Shown here: positions 23,166 through 35,020 of the stretch, one piece after another
Layout of the letters: each line of letters starts with the position of its first letter
Position numbering within the stretch: position 1 is the stretch's first letter
NCBI GenBank assembly: GCA_023512835.1
Contig: CM042089.1
Coordinates: 23,155,519-23,219,518 of the forward strand
Source: Taxillus chinensis
Taxonomy: Eukaryota; Streptophyta; Magnoliopsida; Santalales; Loranthaceae
DNA length: 64,000 nucleotides
Reading direction: 5' to 3'
Made by a program: the position numbers and the translations under genes
Notes under the pieces: model-generated
What the model saw: the letters and a program-made list of their open reading frames with translations, nothing else
What the model was told of the DNA's origin: nothing
Databases searched by the model: none

Positions 23166-24140
23166 ATGAGGATTCCTCCTTGTTATGGCACCAGGAGATT
23201 GGGACACATCTCTATTGAGAGAATTAAAAGATTGGTAAAGGAAGGTGTCCTTGATACTCTAAACTTTAATGACTTTGATACTTGTGTTAGTTGCATTAAA
23301 GGAAAGCAAACTAATAAACACAAAATAGGTGCCAAAAGGAGTTCGACTTATTAGAAATCATACACACGGACATTTGTTGTCCTGGACATGAATGCTAGTG
23401 ATCCTAAATACTTTATCACCTTCATAGATGATTATTCGCGATATATGTATCTCTACTTACTTCATTTAAAGGATGAAGCTTTAGATGTCTTTAAATTGTT
23501 TAAGGTCAAGTAGAGAATCAAAGTGGTAAACACATTAAGATCGTGAGATCAGATCGAGGTGGAGAGTACTATGGTAGGTACACCGAGAACGGACAAGTGC
23601 CTGGTCCATTTGCTAAATTTCTTCAAGAGCATGGGATTGTTGCCCAATATACTATGCCTGGTTCCCCGGACCAAAATGGTGTAGCGGAAAGAAGAAATCG
23701 ACATTAATTGACATGGTGCGTAGCATGAGAAGTAATGTTAAACTTCCATTATTTTTGTGGATTGATGCACTTAAGACGGCAGCGTATATATTAAACAGAG
23801 TTCCTTCCAAGGTTGTTTCTAAAACACCTTTTGAGTTATTCAAAGGCTGAAACCAAGTTTGCGACATATACGCGTTTGGGGATGTCCGTCGGAAGTAAGA
23901 ATATACAACCCACAAGAGAAAAAGCTTGACCCAAGGACTATTAGTGGGTATTTCATTGGATATGCCGAAAAGTCTAAAGGTTATAGATTCTATTGTCCGT
24001 CTCATAGCACTAGAATTGTGGAATCAAGAAATGCTAAATTTCTTGAGAATGATTTGATCAGCGGGAGTAATCAATTTCAGGATATTGTTCCAGAAATGAC
24101 CACCGTGTGGTTCCACCCTCTGAATCAAGTAATAGGTTGA
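23166..24140 (+). pseudogene. Copia integrase, broken
   Basis: A zinc-binding front (RLGHISIERIKRL...CVSCIKGKQ) is followed by a DDE core read in pieces: FIDDYSRYMYLY, then VRSDRGGEYYG, then [14 protein letters not shown]. Frame changes occur near 23,355, 23,515 and 23,700. The later part (WGCPSEVRIYNPQEKKLDPR) resumes at 23,859. Dead as written. Confidence 0.8.
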
Positions 24141-24235
24141 TTGTTGTTCACACTCCTCAAGTTCAACCAAGTGTTAGACAATCAAATATAGAAATTCCAC
24201 AATCTGTTGATCAAAATCCGATAGATCATGTTGTA

Positions 24236-25939
24236 AACGAGGAACCAGTTCCTTATGAAAGTGAACAAGTTCCATTAAGGAGATCTACTCGTGAAAGGAA
24301 ATCAGCTATTTCGATGACTACATAGTGTACTTGCAAGAATCGGATTGTAATGTTGAAGTTGATAATGACCCTCTGTCGTTTTCACAAGCCATAAGTTCTA
24401 CGATTCAAACTTATGGATGAATGCTATGAAAGATGAGATGGATTCTATGGCGTCTAATCGAGTTTGGGATCTCGTCGAGTTGCCTGATGGTATAAAAACC
24501 ATTGGATGTAAGTGGGTTTTCAAGACAAAAAAGAGACTCACTTGGTAACATCGAGAGATATAAGGCAAGACTCGTTGTTAAAGGGTTCACTCAAAGAGAA
24601 GGAATCGACTATACTGGAGACTTTTTCTCCTGTCTCAAAGAATGATTCTCTTCGTGTGATTATGGCATTGGTAGCTCATTTTGATTTCGAGCTGCATCAA
24701 ATGGATGTGAAAACGCATTCCTCAATGGTGATTTAGAGGAAGAGGTTTATATGAAACAACCTGAAGGTTTTTCCTCTAAGGATGGTGAACATTTGGTTTG
24801 TAAGTTAAATAAATCCTTATACGGATTAAAACAAGCCTCCCGCCAATGGTATAAGAAGTTCCATGAAATAATTACTTCATTCGGTTTCAAGAGAATATCA
24901 TGGATGAATGCATATATCTTAAGGTTAGTGGGAGTAGAGTTTGTTTTCTTGTGTTGTATGTGGATGATATTTTACTTGCAACCAATGATAAAGGGTTGCT
25001 ACGTGAAGTGAAACAATTCCTTTCAAGTAACTTTGATATGAAAGATATGGGAGAGGCATCTTATGTCATTGGCATTAAGATCCATAGAGACAGATCTCGA
25101 GGCATTTTAGGATTGTCTCAAGAGGCCTATATCAACAAAGTGCTTGAGAGATTCAGGAATGGAAGATTGTTCACCAAATGTAGCACCAATTGTGAAGGGT
25201 GACCAATTCGGTTTGAATCAATGCCCCAGGAATGACATTGAACGGGAATAGATGAAAAATGTTCCATATGCTTCGCGAGTTGGTAGCATTATGTATGCTC
25301 AGGTTTGTACCAGACCTGATATTGCATATGCAGTTGGAGTATTGGGACGATATCAGAGTAATCCAGGGATCGATCACTGGAAGGCTGCAAAGAAAGTGAT
25401 GAGGTACCTTAAGGGAACTAAGGATTACATGCTTATGTATAGACGGACTGACAATCTTGAAGTGGTAGGCTATTCAGACTCTGACTACGGTGGCTGCAAT
25501 GATTCACTTAAATCCACATCAGGATATGTGTTCATGCTAGCTGATGGTGCCGTATCTTGGCGGAGTGCAAAGCAAACCTTGACAGCCAGTTCTACTATGG
25601 TTGCAGAGTTTATTTCTTGTTTTGAGGCTACCTCACATGGTGTTTGGTTGAAAGGTTTCATATCCGGGCTTAGAGTTGTTGACTCTATTAATCGGCCGAT
25701 AAGAATGTCTTGTGATAATTCAATTCTTTGTTTTCATGACTAAGAATAATAGAAGTGGAAGTCGAAATAAGCACATCGACATAAAGTATCTAGTCGTGAG
25801 AGAACGTGTTCAAGAAAGAAAAGTGATCATTGAACACATTAGGACCGATTTGATGATAGCTGATCCCTTGACTAAAGGCATGCAAATTAAGAGTTTCAAG
25901 GATCATGTGGTAAAGATGGGACTTGGACCCATTATGTAG
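24236..25939 (+). pseudogene. Copia reverse transcriptase and RNase H, broken
   Basis: Starts with the family hinge RRSTRERKSA. RT pieces include CKLNKSLYGLKQASRQWYKK and the catalytic YVDDILLATND (about 24,957). The RNase H domain runs at 25,252-25,743 with SDSDYGGC and LTASSTMVAEF. The tail has DIKYLVVRERV and DPLTKGM. Frame breaks occur near 24,325, 24,530, 24,710, 24,890, 25,200 and 25,735. Confidence 0.85.
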
Positions 25940-26195
25940 TACATTCATGTTGAACCTTTATTGTTTTGGATATTTTCTCATTTTGGAATTATGCGCAATT
26001 TATGAATTAAGTTGAGAAATATCATTTTGTTTGAACCTAGAGTAAAACATGAGGTTTGCTCATTAAGTTAAGTGTGTATGGTGTATTGAGTTTTCGATAT
26101 ATCGTGATGCATGGAAGATTAATTCTCGTTTTAAGAGTTTTCGTCGCCATGATCCGTATATTGTTTCTCAATCATAAATGGATCAAGTGGGAGAA

Positions 26196-27007
26196 TGTTG
26201 GCATTAAATAATAATTTAGTCAATATTATTATGTTTAAATGTGATCCATTCATTGGAGCCGTTTCATGAGGTAGTAATTGTAATTGATTAGTAATTACAT
26301 ACTAATTCATTTGGGCAATTAAATCCATGAATAAGAAACGGTTAATTCTTCTCCCTTTTCCGTAACCTCCCACACTATTATTATAACACATTTATTTTGA
26401 TCCATGATGGCTGAACAAATATTCAAGGAAAAAATGTGTTTCTTGTGTGTCGATACGTGGGTTCACCAAGCCTGCTCTCTAGAGAAATTACACCATCTAA
26501 TGTTGAGAGAAAGGTTTGGAAACTAGCTATTGGAATTGAAGAATCAACAAGAAGGAAAGGCATTTGATTTCATTGAATCAATTAAAGCCACCTGGAAAAA
26601 GCAAAGTCAATCATTCTCAGAGATTGGAGGTGGTCATTTCAAATTTGAGACAACCAATTTGAATGACCAGAATGTCCAAATGTTGATATGAAGAAATTAG
26701 GCGTGGTCAATTGAAATGGTCAATTCAAATTTCAAATGACCAATTCAAATGACCAAAGGTTCCGATACGATTCTTTGAAATTGTAAGGTAGTCAATTGAA
26801 ATTTCAAACGACCAATTCAATTGACCAGAGTACAATCTCTAATCAAATACTAAAGGCAATGGCTGGAGGTATTTATATCGTTTCGCCTTATTGCTTCCGC
26901 TTTCATATATATGTTCATATGGTTTAAGAACATAATCGAGATGTGTATATATATATATTCCATATATATATTCTGATTTACATTGGAGATGATTTATTTT
27001 CTCCACA
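26196..27007 (+). repeat. 3' LTR of the copia element
   Basis: The matching W-box-type cores are at 26,605, 26,705, 26,718, 26,791 and 26,821. The LTR end is 763 bp upstream of the terpene synthase TATA box and on the same strand, so it could act on that gene. Confidence 0.95.
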
Positions 27008-27012
27008 GCTTG

Positions 27013-27769
27013 GTTATTATTCTTGTTCACATTTTTTATAAAATTAATGTTCATGACCTTTTAGCTTTTTAATTTGGTTATTTTCCTCTATTATATTAAT
27101 ATATATGTTAATAAATAATAATTACTTATGATCAGTAAATTCTAGGCTGGTCCGCTACATGTAACTTTCCCCTCATAAAAATTTAATAACTCAAGATAAA
27201 AAAAAAGTTCAAATGACCTGAAAGAAATTTTCATCAAAGTTATTACATGACCACCTACATGATTTACCATCTTATATATATATGTTACAAATTTCACCAC
27301 GTGTTATATATTTAGCTCCGAGGTCACGGGAAGAGTTAACTTCTATACGTCAAATTCATCTCAACGGGTACGAAGATTTTTAACTAATTAAGAAAATTAC
27401 CCATTGGATAATATCAAGGCTCCAATGGTCATTTTGGGGAAGGTTCATCAAACGGAGTCCCATTCATTCAAGTAAAATGAACCCGTACGAGTCCACGACC
27501 CACCAACGGGCTACACGACCCATGCATGCCAACCACAAACACACCTAGTCTAAATAAATATTTGTGCTCTTTTGCGTAACCATAAATTGAACGGTTATAA
27601 TTTTTTTTCTCGATTACTTAAAAATTACTCAAACCCTATCTAACATTGCTCCACCCAGTCTCTTTTCCCAGTCTCTTTTTAATGCACGTGCTGGGTTATT
27701 TTTAAAACATTTATCGGATCAATATGGAAAACAGGCAGTATCATGAGCAGCCATCCGTCGAGTTTTCAG
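27013..27769 (+). promoter_or_regulatory. Upstream region of the terpene synthase gene
   Basis: No coding sequence seen. AT-rich left half; gcacgtg (27,683-27,689, G-box core CACGTG) lies about 85 bp upstream of the TATA box. This is the proximal promoter between the copia LTR and the transcription start. Confidence 0.45.
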
Positions 27770-27776
27770 TATAAAT
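27770..27776 (+). promoter_or_regulatory. TATA box of the terpene synthase gene
   Basis: tataaat lies 97 bp upstream of the ATG at 27,867, a normal plant spacing that allows a start near 27,800 and a 60-70 nt leader. Confidence 0.6.
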
Positions 27777-27866
27777 GTAGACATACACTCTTCGGTTGGA
27801 CGTGCCTACAACTGCAATACTACAACACCGAGTTTCAGAGACATGGGTGTCGATTAGTGCTCCTCC

Positions 27867-28208
27867 ATGGCTCTACCTCAACGGCTCTCTCTCCCGGCCC
27901 CACTTTGTGCTCACTGGCGGCCAAGCCCCCAGCCTCCCACTACTCTCAGCATCTGCTCTGCGGCTCCCGTTAGTATGCCTGTTGAATTATTTGATCGCGG
28001 GAATTGAATTATTTAATATTAATTTATGTTTAATTTTTTATTGTGCTCTGGACTTTTAATGGAAAATTTTGGGGCTTACTTGAGATTAAGGACAATTGTT
28101 TTAAGTTTAAGATTACGTGCAATTGTTTTAAGTTTGATCTCAGGTGGAACAGACATCCTAATTGCAATATTATGCTTATGGTGTGATAAAGCCTTGAGAT
28201 GTACTTCA

Positions 28209-28259
<51 letters not shown>

Positions 28260-31200
28260 TGAGAACATACCATCGAAAAAATGGTGGATCCTTGAGGGGA
28301 CCTTAAACGATTTTAACTTGTTTCTTACCATTGATAAATCTTTTATTGGGTCATATGCTTTTTAAATTTTTATTGGAATTTCAGTTGACCTAAAATAGAT
28401 TAAAGATTAATTTCTTTAATTTCTTAGGTTAGGGATGAATTTAATGAAAACTCATTTAAACATTGATAATAGTAATAAAAGGTTTGGACTTTTGATAAAA
28501 AACTAATTTACTCTTTATTATAGAGATATGCTATTGATTTTTTCTTAATTTTTTTTATATTTATTTTATATAAAAAAAATTCTTTCGTAGATATATTACA
28601 GGTGACTCATTAGGGCCACTTAGGCCGGCCCGATTACCAAGTTTCAATCTCATCCACGGCTGCCACCGCATGCATGGCCTCTAGTGGTGCCACAGTGGCT
28701 GCAGATGAAGTGACGGGGGCGCGACGATCGGGAAATTACCCGCCAAACTTGTGGGACTACGATTTTCTTCAGAGCCTCGATGACCATTGCGCTGTGGTAC
28801 GTATTTCACAATATGTACGTAATGTCGTAGGATTTGGTAACAAAGCCGGTTTTCCTTGTACAGCTGATGATCATGTTATTATGAAGGCAACATGCACATA
28901 TATGATATATATAATGCTTTGGTTTGATAAAATTAAAAGACAGGCACAAAAGGATCTTAGGCTGGCGGAGAAGCTGAAGGAGGAAGTGAAGTCTCTGATT
29001 ACCGGGTTCATGGCGCCATTGGCAAAGCTTGAGATCATTGACACAGTTCAAAGGTTGGGTTTAAAATACCACTTTGAGAAGGAGATCAATGAAGCATTGC
29101 ATGCTGTGCACACGGATACACATAATGGATGGTGGGTCGACCATTTACACGCCACATCTCTTCGGTTTAGACTGCTCCGACAGAGTAGAATGTATGTTCC
29201 CCCAGGTAAGGGCATGAAAGAGACTTTACTTGATATTATTTTGCGGCACTAATTACATTAGCATGTGATATGACTTGAACAGCTTTTAAACATTCCTATA
29301 TATACTTTTTAAAAATTATGATTCCATGTGTAACAGATGTGTTCGAAAAGTTCAAGGATGAGCATTCTCCTAGTCAATTTAGGCTAAAATTACGTGACGA
29401 TGTTAAAGGACTGCTAAGTTTGTATGAAGCCTCCTTTTTAGGATGGGAAGATGAAAACATTATGGACGAGTGTAGGAGATTTGCTGTCACACACTTGCAT
29501 AATATGGAGAATCAAATATCATCTCCTTGTTTAACAAAAAGAGTAAAACATGCTTTAGACTTACCATTGCATTGGAGAATTATAAGGTTTGAAGCCAGAT
29601 GGTTCATCGACACATACGAAGAAGAAGATGATATGAATTCCACATTACTTCAATTTGCAAAGTTAGATTATAATGCAGTGCAAATCATTCATCATAAAGA
29701 AATAGCCGAACTTTCAAGGTATGTCCATTCTTATAATTAATGAAATAGAGTGAATGCATTCAACTTCATTGCATATGAATATTATGATTTAGATGTAATA
29801 AAAACGTTGCTGTGGTAATATCAAAACTAGGGTGCAGCTATTTTTCCCAAATTAATTATGATCGCACGTTATATGGCCCTGACAAACACAAATTGGATGG
29901 GCTGGTAATAGTTGTCATGTTTAATTTATATATGCCCATGAAAAAATAAGTCAAAAACACTTGTATCCATTAATATTTAACCATCGTCGATATCATAATT
30001 AATGTATTCAGGGGTTAATTGTTTCTCACGTACCCAACATATCCCAAGTAAACATTTAACTAGATATTTTTATGGGATCAGATCACTTGCATCTCCTTTA
30101 TTGTATCCTTAAAAAAAGTCATCAAAATAATTTTTTTAACTTTTTATTCATAAGTGTTCTCATGTTAATTAAATGGGAATCAGTAAACTATTTTTTGTAC
30201 TTGGTTGAACACGTTAGAGTTTATAGCAAAACAAAATTGATTTTCAAAATGGTTTCTGGAAAAATTAATTCAATAAGGGTTGTGTTTGAAAATATGAAAA
30301 AAAGTTTTAAAAAAATATATTTAAGTGACAATTTTTGGAGAAGGATACAAATAAGGAGACGTACCATGCTTAACATTTTTAAGTTTTTACCGAGAGGGGA
30401 GGGACATATTACCTTTTTTTTTCAAAAGTTCTTAGAAAATATTTTTAAAAAGAGAGGGAGGGAGAAAGAGAGAGAGAGACAGAACACGCTCATTTTATGA
30501 ATGTTTTCCTCTTAAAATTTTAAAATATAAATTTTTTTTAAAGAAAATCATGTGGATATCTTTTTATATTGTGAGGCTTGTATCTACTTAAAAAATTGAA
30601 ATGTGTTTATAAAAGTTTGGGAAAAAAACCATTGAAAACATTTAAAGATAATAAAAAATCCCATACCAAGCCAAATTAGTTTTTAATTTTCTAATACATA
30701 TAAGTCCTTTTTAATTTAGTACACAAATATTTTCTTCTTGTATTCATATGCGCTATCTCTCTCCCTCTCCTTTTCTTTTCTTAATTTTTGATTTTTTTAA
30801 ATATTTCACTGTAAAATTAATGTCTTAAGAGAATATAATCAAATACATAAAACACTTATCATGAGGATCTTGAATAAATAATTTGTCACATAAATAAAAC
30901 TTAAATATACTTACTCGATGTGGAATTAGCCATTCTTGTAGGAAAGATGAAATTCAAATGATTCTTGATTGTAAATTGATTTCTCTCCCTTAACCCTGAT
31001 TTTATAGAAGAGAACTTTTGATGGAAAAGAGTTTACGTGAGTCGGCTAACCCTAATAGGTAGAGAGAAGACCAATTTATATATGTAATGTTAAATCTAAT
31101 ATGTTCATCAAATACCAGAATCAATGGCTAAGCTTTATTCTACTATTAAATAAGAGTCCTTAATCACATAGGAAACTTAATTGAAATTAGTGAAACTAAT

Positions 31201-33617
31201 TTTAAATATTAAAATATGGCCTCATTTTTGGACAATATTCTAACATTCACTTCTAGCAATAATATTGGGTTATTCACATCGAAGAAGAGTGAGTGAATGG
31301 CCGACTTCTTCTCCCTTCTACATGAATAGTTTAGCACTATTAAGCTCTTAAAAAATAGAACATATTAGTGATGTTAAAACTTTATAGATCTAAATGATTA
31401 GATTATAGGCTTCATTCATCTATAAAAGAAATCTTAGAGTTAAATTGTTTAACATAAATAGTTTATGGATTAATTGTTTCAAAAACATTTTGATAAATTT
31501 GTTATATTTATGTATAAGTCCAGTTAGATGTTTTTCATTCATATTATTTTTGTTACTATTTTAGGATATAGTCTAATCAAAATGGTCTATCTCTTCATTT
31601 TATTTTATTTCTAATTAAAGCATGGGTACAATTGTTTAGAGATAATTTAAGCTTACTTTATATCCATTGATTGAATATAGAGGTACAATAATTGTTTATA
31701 ATTTTACACGTGTCGAATTCTACTAATAATTTATATATATACATGATCAATTACTATGCAAGGTGGTGGGTAGGCACCTGGGTTGAACAACATGGACTTT
31801 TCAAGAAATTGTATGACACAAGTCTACATGTATGCCATAGGCATGATGTTTGAGCCACACTTAGGGGAGGTGAGGAAAATGCAAGCACAATTAGGGGCTC
31901 TCGTGACAATAATCGACGATGTTTATGATATATATGGGTCACTTGATGAATTGAAACTCTTCACAAATATTGTCCAAAGGTATGTATAATTATAATTAAA
32001 TATATACTTTTATGAATAAATTTTACATCACCTTAAAAAACTAACTTTTTTTTTGTTTTTCAAGAAAATTATTCCGACCAGTTCAAAAATAAATAAGAAA
32101 TTTTTTTAAAAGAAAAACATATACCATATATAATGTGAAATTTTAGAAAGCTTGCCCACCAATTTGTAATTATTAATTAGCGTGTATATGTAGGTGGGAT
32201 ATTACTGATATTGATAGGCTACCTCAAAATCTACAAATGCCGCTTCTTGCTATGTTTAACAAGGCCAATGATTTGGGATACTGGACTCTCAAAAATAGTG
32301 GATTCAATGGAGTTTCATACTCACACTTAGTGGTAAGAGTGTACTACAAATAGCAGCAAGATTATATTAAATTAATTAAGTTCTACCAATACTTTATTGT
32401 ACCTAATATATATGTAGATCGGTGATTTCTTCGTATCACTATTAGAATTTGAGATATTTCTATAAATAAACTACTCAATTTTCTTAAACTACCAATGCAA
32501 TTTTTTAAAATAAAAATAATATATATTATATACAATAATAACAATGAAAAAAATTTTCAAATAAAGAGAAAAAGTAGCAACTTTTATTATTACGTTTAGG
32601 TACTAAACTTTTGATTTTTTTTGTATTGACTAACTAATTCAAATTGCATATTTGATATATTTATTTGATATATACATATATATATATTATTTGTATGCCT
32701 TTTTATTTACAGTATTGTATCAAGGCTCAAGAAACATTGTTTTCAATATTTATTTTTATTTTTTATTTTTCATTCAATTTTATTTTTAAAAGTTATGTTG
32801 CTTTTTTTCTCTTTTTAAATTTAATGTCAATTACTAGTTCAACATGTTTTCACTTATTCATATTTTAGGAAACATGATAATTGTATAATAACGAATTTCC
32901 CAAAACTTGATTGCATGAGAAATTAACCCAACTAAAATGTTTATTGATAGTTGTTAATAGTAAATTTATTTGTTATAGTGCGCTAAACAGTGTGAGAGCT
33001 ACCTTAAAGAAGCTAAATGGTTCAATCAGGGCTATACACCTACTTTGGAGGAATATTTGGACACTGCTATGGTGTCCGTAGGATTTCCTATATTTTTAAT
33101 CACTAGCTTCTTGCAAACACTAGAAAAGCCAACTAAGGAAGCTCTTGATTATGTTATCGGTCTTCCACCTCTCATCCGTTCATCTTGTATTCTTTGTCGC
33201 CTCATCAATGATATGGGGACTTCTATGGTAAGTTTAATTAAGTTGAATGATTCTAATTTTGTATTTTCATTCAAAACTTTTCACAATCTAACAAATTGTG
33301 GCCTAATAAACCAGCATGAGATGAAAAGAGGAGACAATCCCAAGTCAATCCAATGCTATATGAAAGAAACTGGCGCTTCTTTAGAAATTGCTCGTAAACA
33401 TGTGGAAAACTTGATTCAACAGTGGTGGAAGAGGATGAACAAATGTCTGTTTGATAATTCCTTATTTGTTGAACCCTTTTTGAGCTTCGTTGTCAATGTT
33501 GTCCGAGCATCTCATTTCTTTTACCAGTATGGCGATGGTTTTGGTGACACAGAAAGTTGGACCAAGGAGAAGTATATGTCCGCCCTGATCCATCCTATCT
33601 CCTTAGACAGTGAATAA
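27867..33617 (+). CDS. Terpene synthase, TPS-b type (probable plastid monoterpene synthase), frameshift in exon 5
   Basis: Converts a prenyl diphosphate (by family, geranyl diphosphate) to a terpene in a metal-dependent reaction. Exons: 27867-27972, 28705-28796, 28944-29205, 29337-29718, 31763-31979, 32194-32332, 32979-33227, 33315-33617, all GT-AG, about 583 codons. Exon 1 encodes a Ser/Pro/Leu-rich transit-like peptide ([13 protein letters not shown]). Exon 2 has the RRx8W motif [11 protein letters not shown]. Exon 5 has DDVYD; exons 7-8 form the second metal site NDMGTSMHE. Exons 6 and 7 (139 and 249 nt) have the usual family lengths. Exon 5 is 217 nt and changes frame between WWVGT and the NNMDFSRN stretch; the family length is 219, so two bases may be missing. 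Product specificity cannot be read. It is a pseudogene if the shift is real. Confidence 0.85.
28209..28260 (+). repeat. (ATT)n microsatellite in terpene synthase intron 1
   Basis: About 17 ATT units. They give long Ile runs in translation that are not protein. Confidence 0.95.
28674..28704 (+). other. Alternative start exon of the terpene synthase (no transit peptide)
   Basis: ATG at 28,674 is in frame with RRx8W ([18 protein letters not shown]). It lies in what the other model treats as the last 31 bases of intron 1, whose acceptor is ctgcag at 28,699-28,704. A transcript starting here would make a protein without a plastid signal. Confidence 0.4.
29719..31762. other. Long terpene synthase intron (2,044 bp)
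   Basis: AT-rich, ten or more times longer than the gene's small introns. The open frame 30,072-30,500 in it has Lys/Phe-rich low-complexity content. I see no transposon ends. It directly precedes the frameshifted exon. Confidence 0.5.
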
Positions 33618-33696
33618 ATATTTCCTTTCAATTAAGAATTAGAACTATTCAAGGCTTGCTTCTCATGTGTTATCCTCCATAGGCTTCTTGTGCTTG

Positions 33697-33796
<100 letters not shown>

Positions 33797-34011
33797 CCTC
33801 CTTGTAATAATGCGTTAGGATTGGTATCCTCATGCCTAATAGTGCTACATAATATTTGAAGTGTGATTGGACATTGGATCCCTTTTCAATAATGTATTAG
33901 AATAAATACCCTCTTTCAATAATGTATTAGAATTATCCCAAGGCTTGATTCTCATCTGTTATCCTTCGGAGGCTTCTTAATTGTGCTTTGTGGAATATAT
34001 GAAACACTTTC

Positions 34012-34280
34012 AATAAAATATACTATAGAAGATTAGAGATATAACAACATTTTTGAAACGCCGACATGTGGACAAAACACCGATATATGCTCGGCATATG
34101 CCGGCGTTTATATAAATGCCTGGGTAAGTTTTTATTCTTGTCATTCAATGAAATGCCGGCTTATGTGTTGTCTGTGGTGGCACGTTAGAAACACCGGCAT
34201 ACATGTTGTCTGTGCTAGCGCTTTAAAAATGCCGACATACGTGTTGTTTGTGCTAGTGCTTTAAAAACACCGGCATTGTC
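34012..34280 (+). mobile_element. Cluster of ~40 bp repeats resembling CACTA subterminal repeats
   Basis: Units around (a)tgccg(g/a)c(a/t)ta(t/c)(g/a)tgttgt(c/t)tgtg occur at about 34,156, 34,195 and 34,233, with further accggcat or gccgacat words at 34,055 and 34,272. At 34,020 tactatagaaga precedes, a possible decayed CACTA-type end. Closely spaced GC-containing repeats near one end in AT-rich DNA are typical of this superfamily. The opposite end was not found, so the class is tentative. Confidence 0.4.
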
Positions 34281-34732
34281 ATTACCTTAAAAGTTTCCAA
34301 TTCTTATTTCATTGTAATATTTAACCATACAAATAACTAGCATTTAATTTCGTAGTTCCCAGTTTCGTGAGATAACTCACAAATAACCAACATAGGTATT
34401 TCGTTGCAATATTTAACACACAAATGACTTTTCATTAACCTAAATAAACGACAATTCAAAATATAATATCCATACATGATAAAATTAACTATTCATCCAT
34501 TCAAAGTCTTGTATGTATGAAGTACAATATATGCTCCTTGGTCATCTTATTCATGGTAGCGACTTGCACATGAAGACTTTGTTTGTAAACCCGGAGCAAT
34601 ATCATTTCTTGAAGTACCACCAAGATTCTGCAATCGAACACATAAGAATACATTTATAATATATTAAGTATGAAAATAAAAACATAAGTTGTGAAGTTTC
34701 AAACAAGTTGTGAAGGAGATGAAAACATAGCC

Positions 34733-35020
34733 GTCCAAGTTTTGACAACTGGGTCATGGCCAACACAACCTAATATCACTTGGAACCTACCAACTTAGGA
34801 ACCCATACTGGTTGTCTTGGTTGGCACGGCTGATATGAAGGCAACCTTTGGGAAAGGCCAGAAGCATGAATTGAATGTGTCTGCTAATCAAATGTGTGTT
34901 TTGATACTATTTAATAATAGTGACCGACTCAGCTATAAGGAGATTGAGCAAGCCACAGAGATCCCCACAACTTCCTGTAAACATGCTAGAACACCAGCAC
35001 TAACTAATAATGATAATTAA
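34733..35020 (+). pseudogene. CUL3: Cullin-3 gene fragment, intronless and internally deleted
   Basis: Two pieces match the cullin-3 C-terminal region. First, VQVLTTGSWPTQP (34,733 on). After a short gap and shift, from about 34,817, GTADMKATFGKGQKHELNV continues with QMCVLILFNNSDRLSYKEIE and QATEIP; homology ends near 34,960. Cullin-3 is the scaffold of CUL3-RING ubiquitin ligases, and this part belongs to the cullin homology domain that binds the RING subunit. The fragment lacks the rest of the gene, has small deletions and cannot be functional. It lies 450 bp right of the transposon-like repeat cluster, suggesting capture. Confidence 0.75.

Larger units (their letters stand above)
20431..27007 (+). 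mobile_element. Complete Ty1-copia retrotransposon with 5 bp target duplication
   Basis: The element starts TGTTGGCATT and ends CTCCACA, flanked by GCTTG at 20,426-20,430 and 27,008-27,012. The LTRs are 20,431-21,248 (818 bp) and 26,196-27,007 (812 bp). A primer-binding-like tttggtatcgagct follows the first, and a polypurine tract aagtgggagaa (26,185-26,195) precedes the second. The order gag, protease, integrase, reverse transcriptase, RNase H is copia type. The coding region is broken by several frameshifts and stops although the LTRs remain close. It sits on the same strand as, and just upstream of, the terpene synthase gene. Confidence 0.95.

Noticed and set aside
28026..28273. Open frames with Ile runs
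   Set aside because: They are translations of the (ATT)n microsatellite.
30072..30500. 142-codon open frame
   Set aside because: Lies inside a terpene synthase intron, low-complexity Lys/Phe composition, no family.
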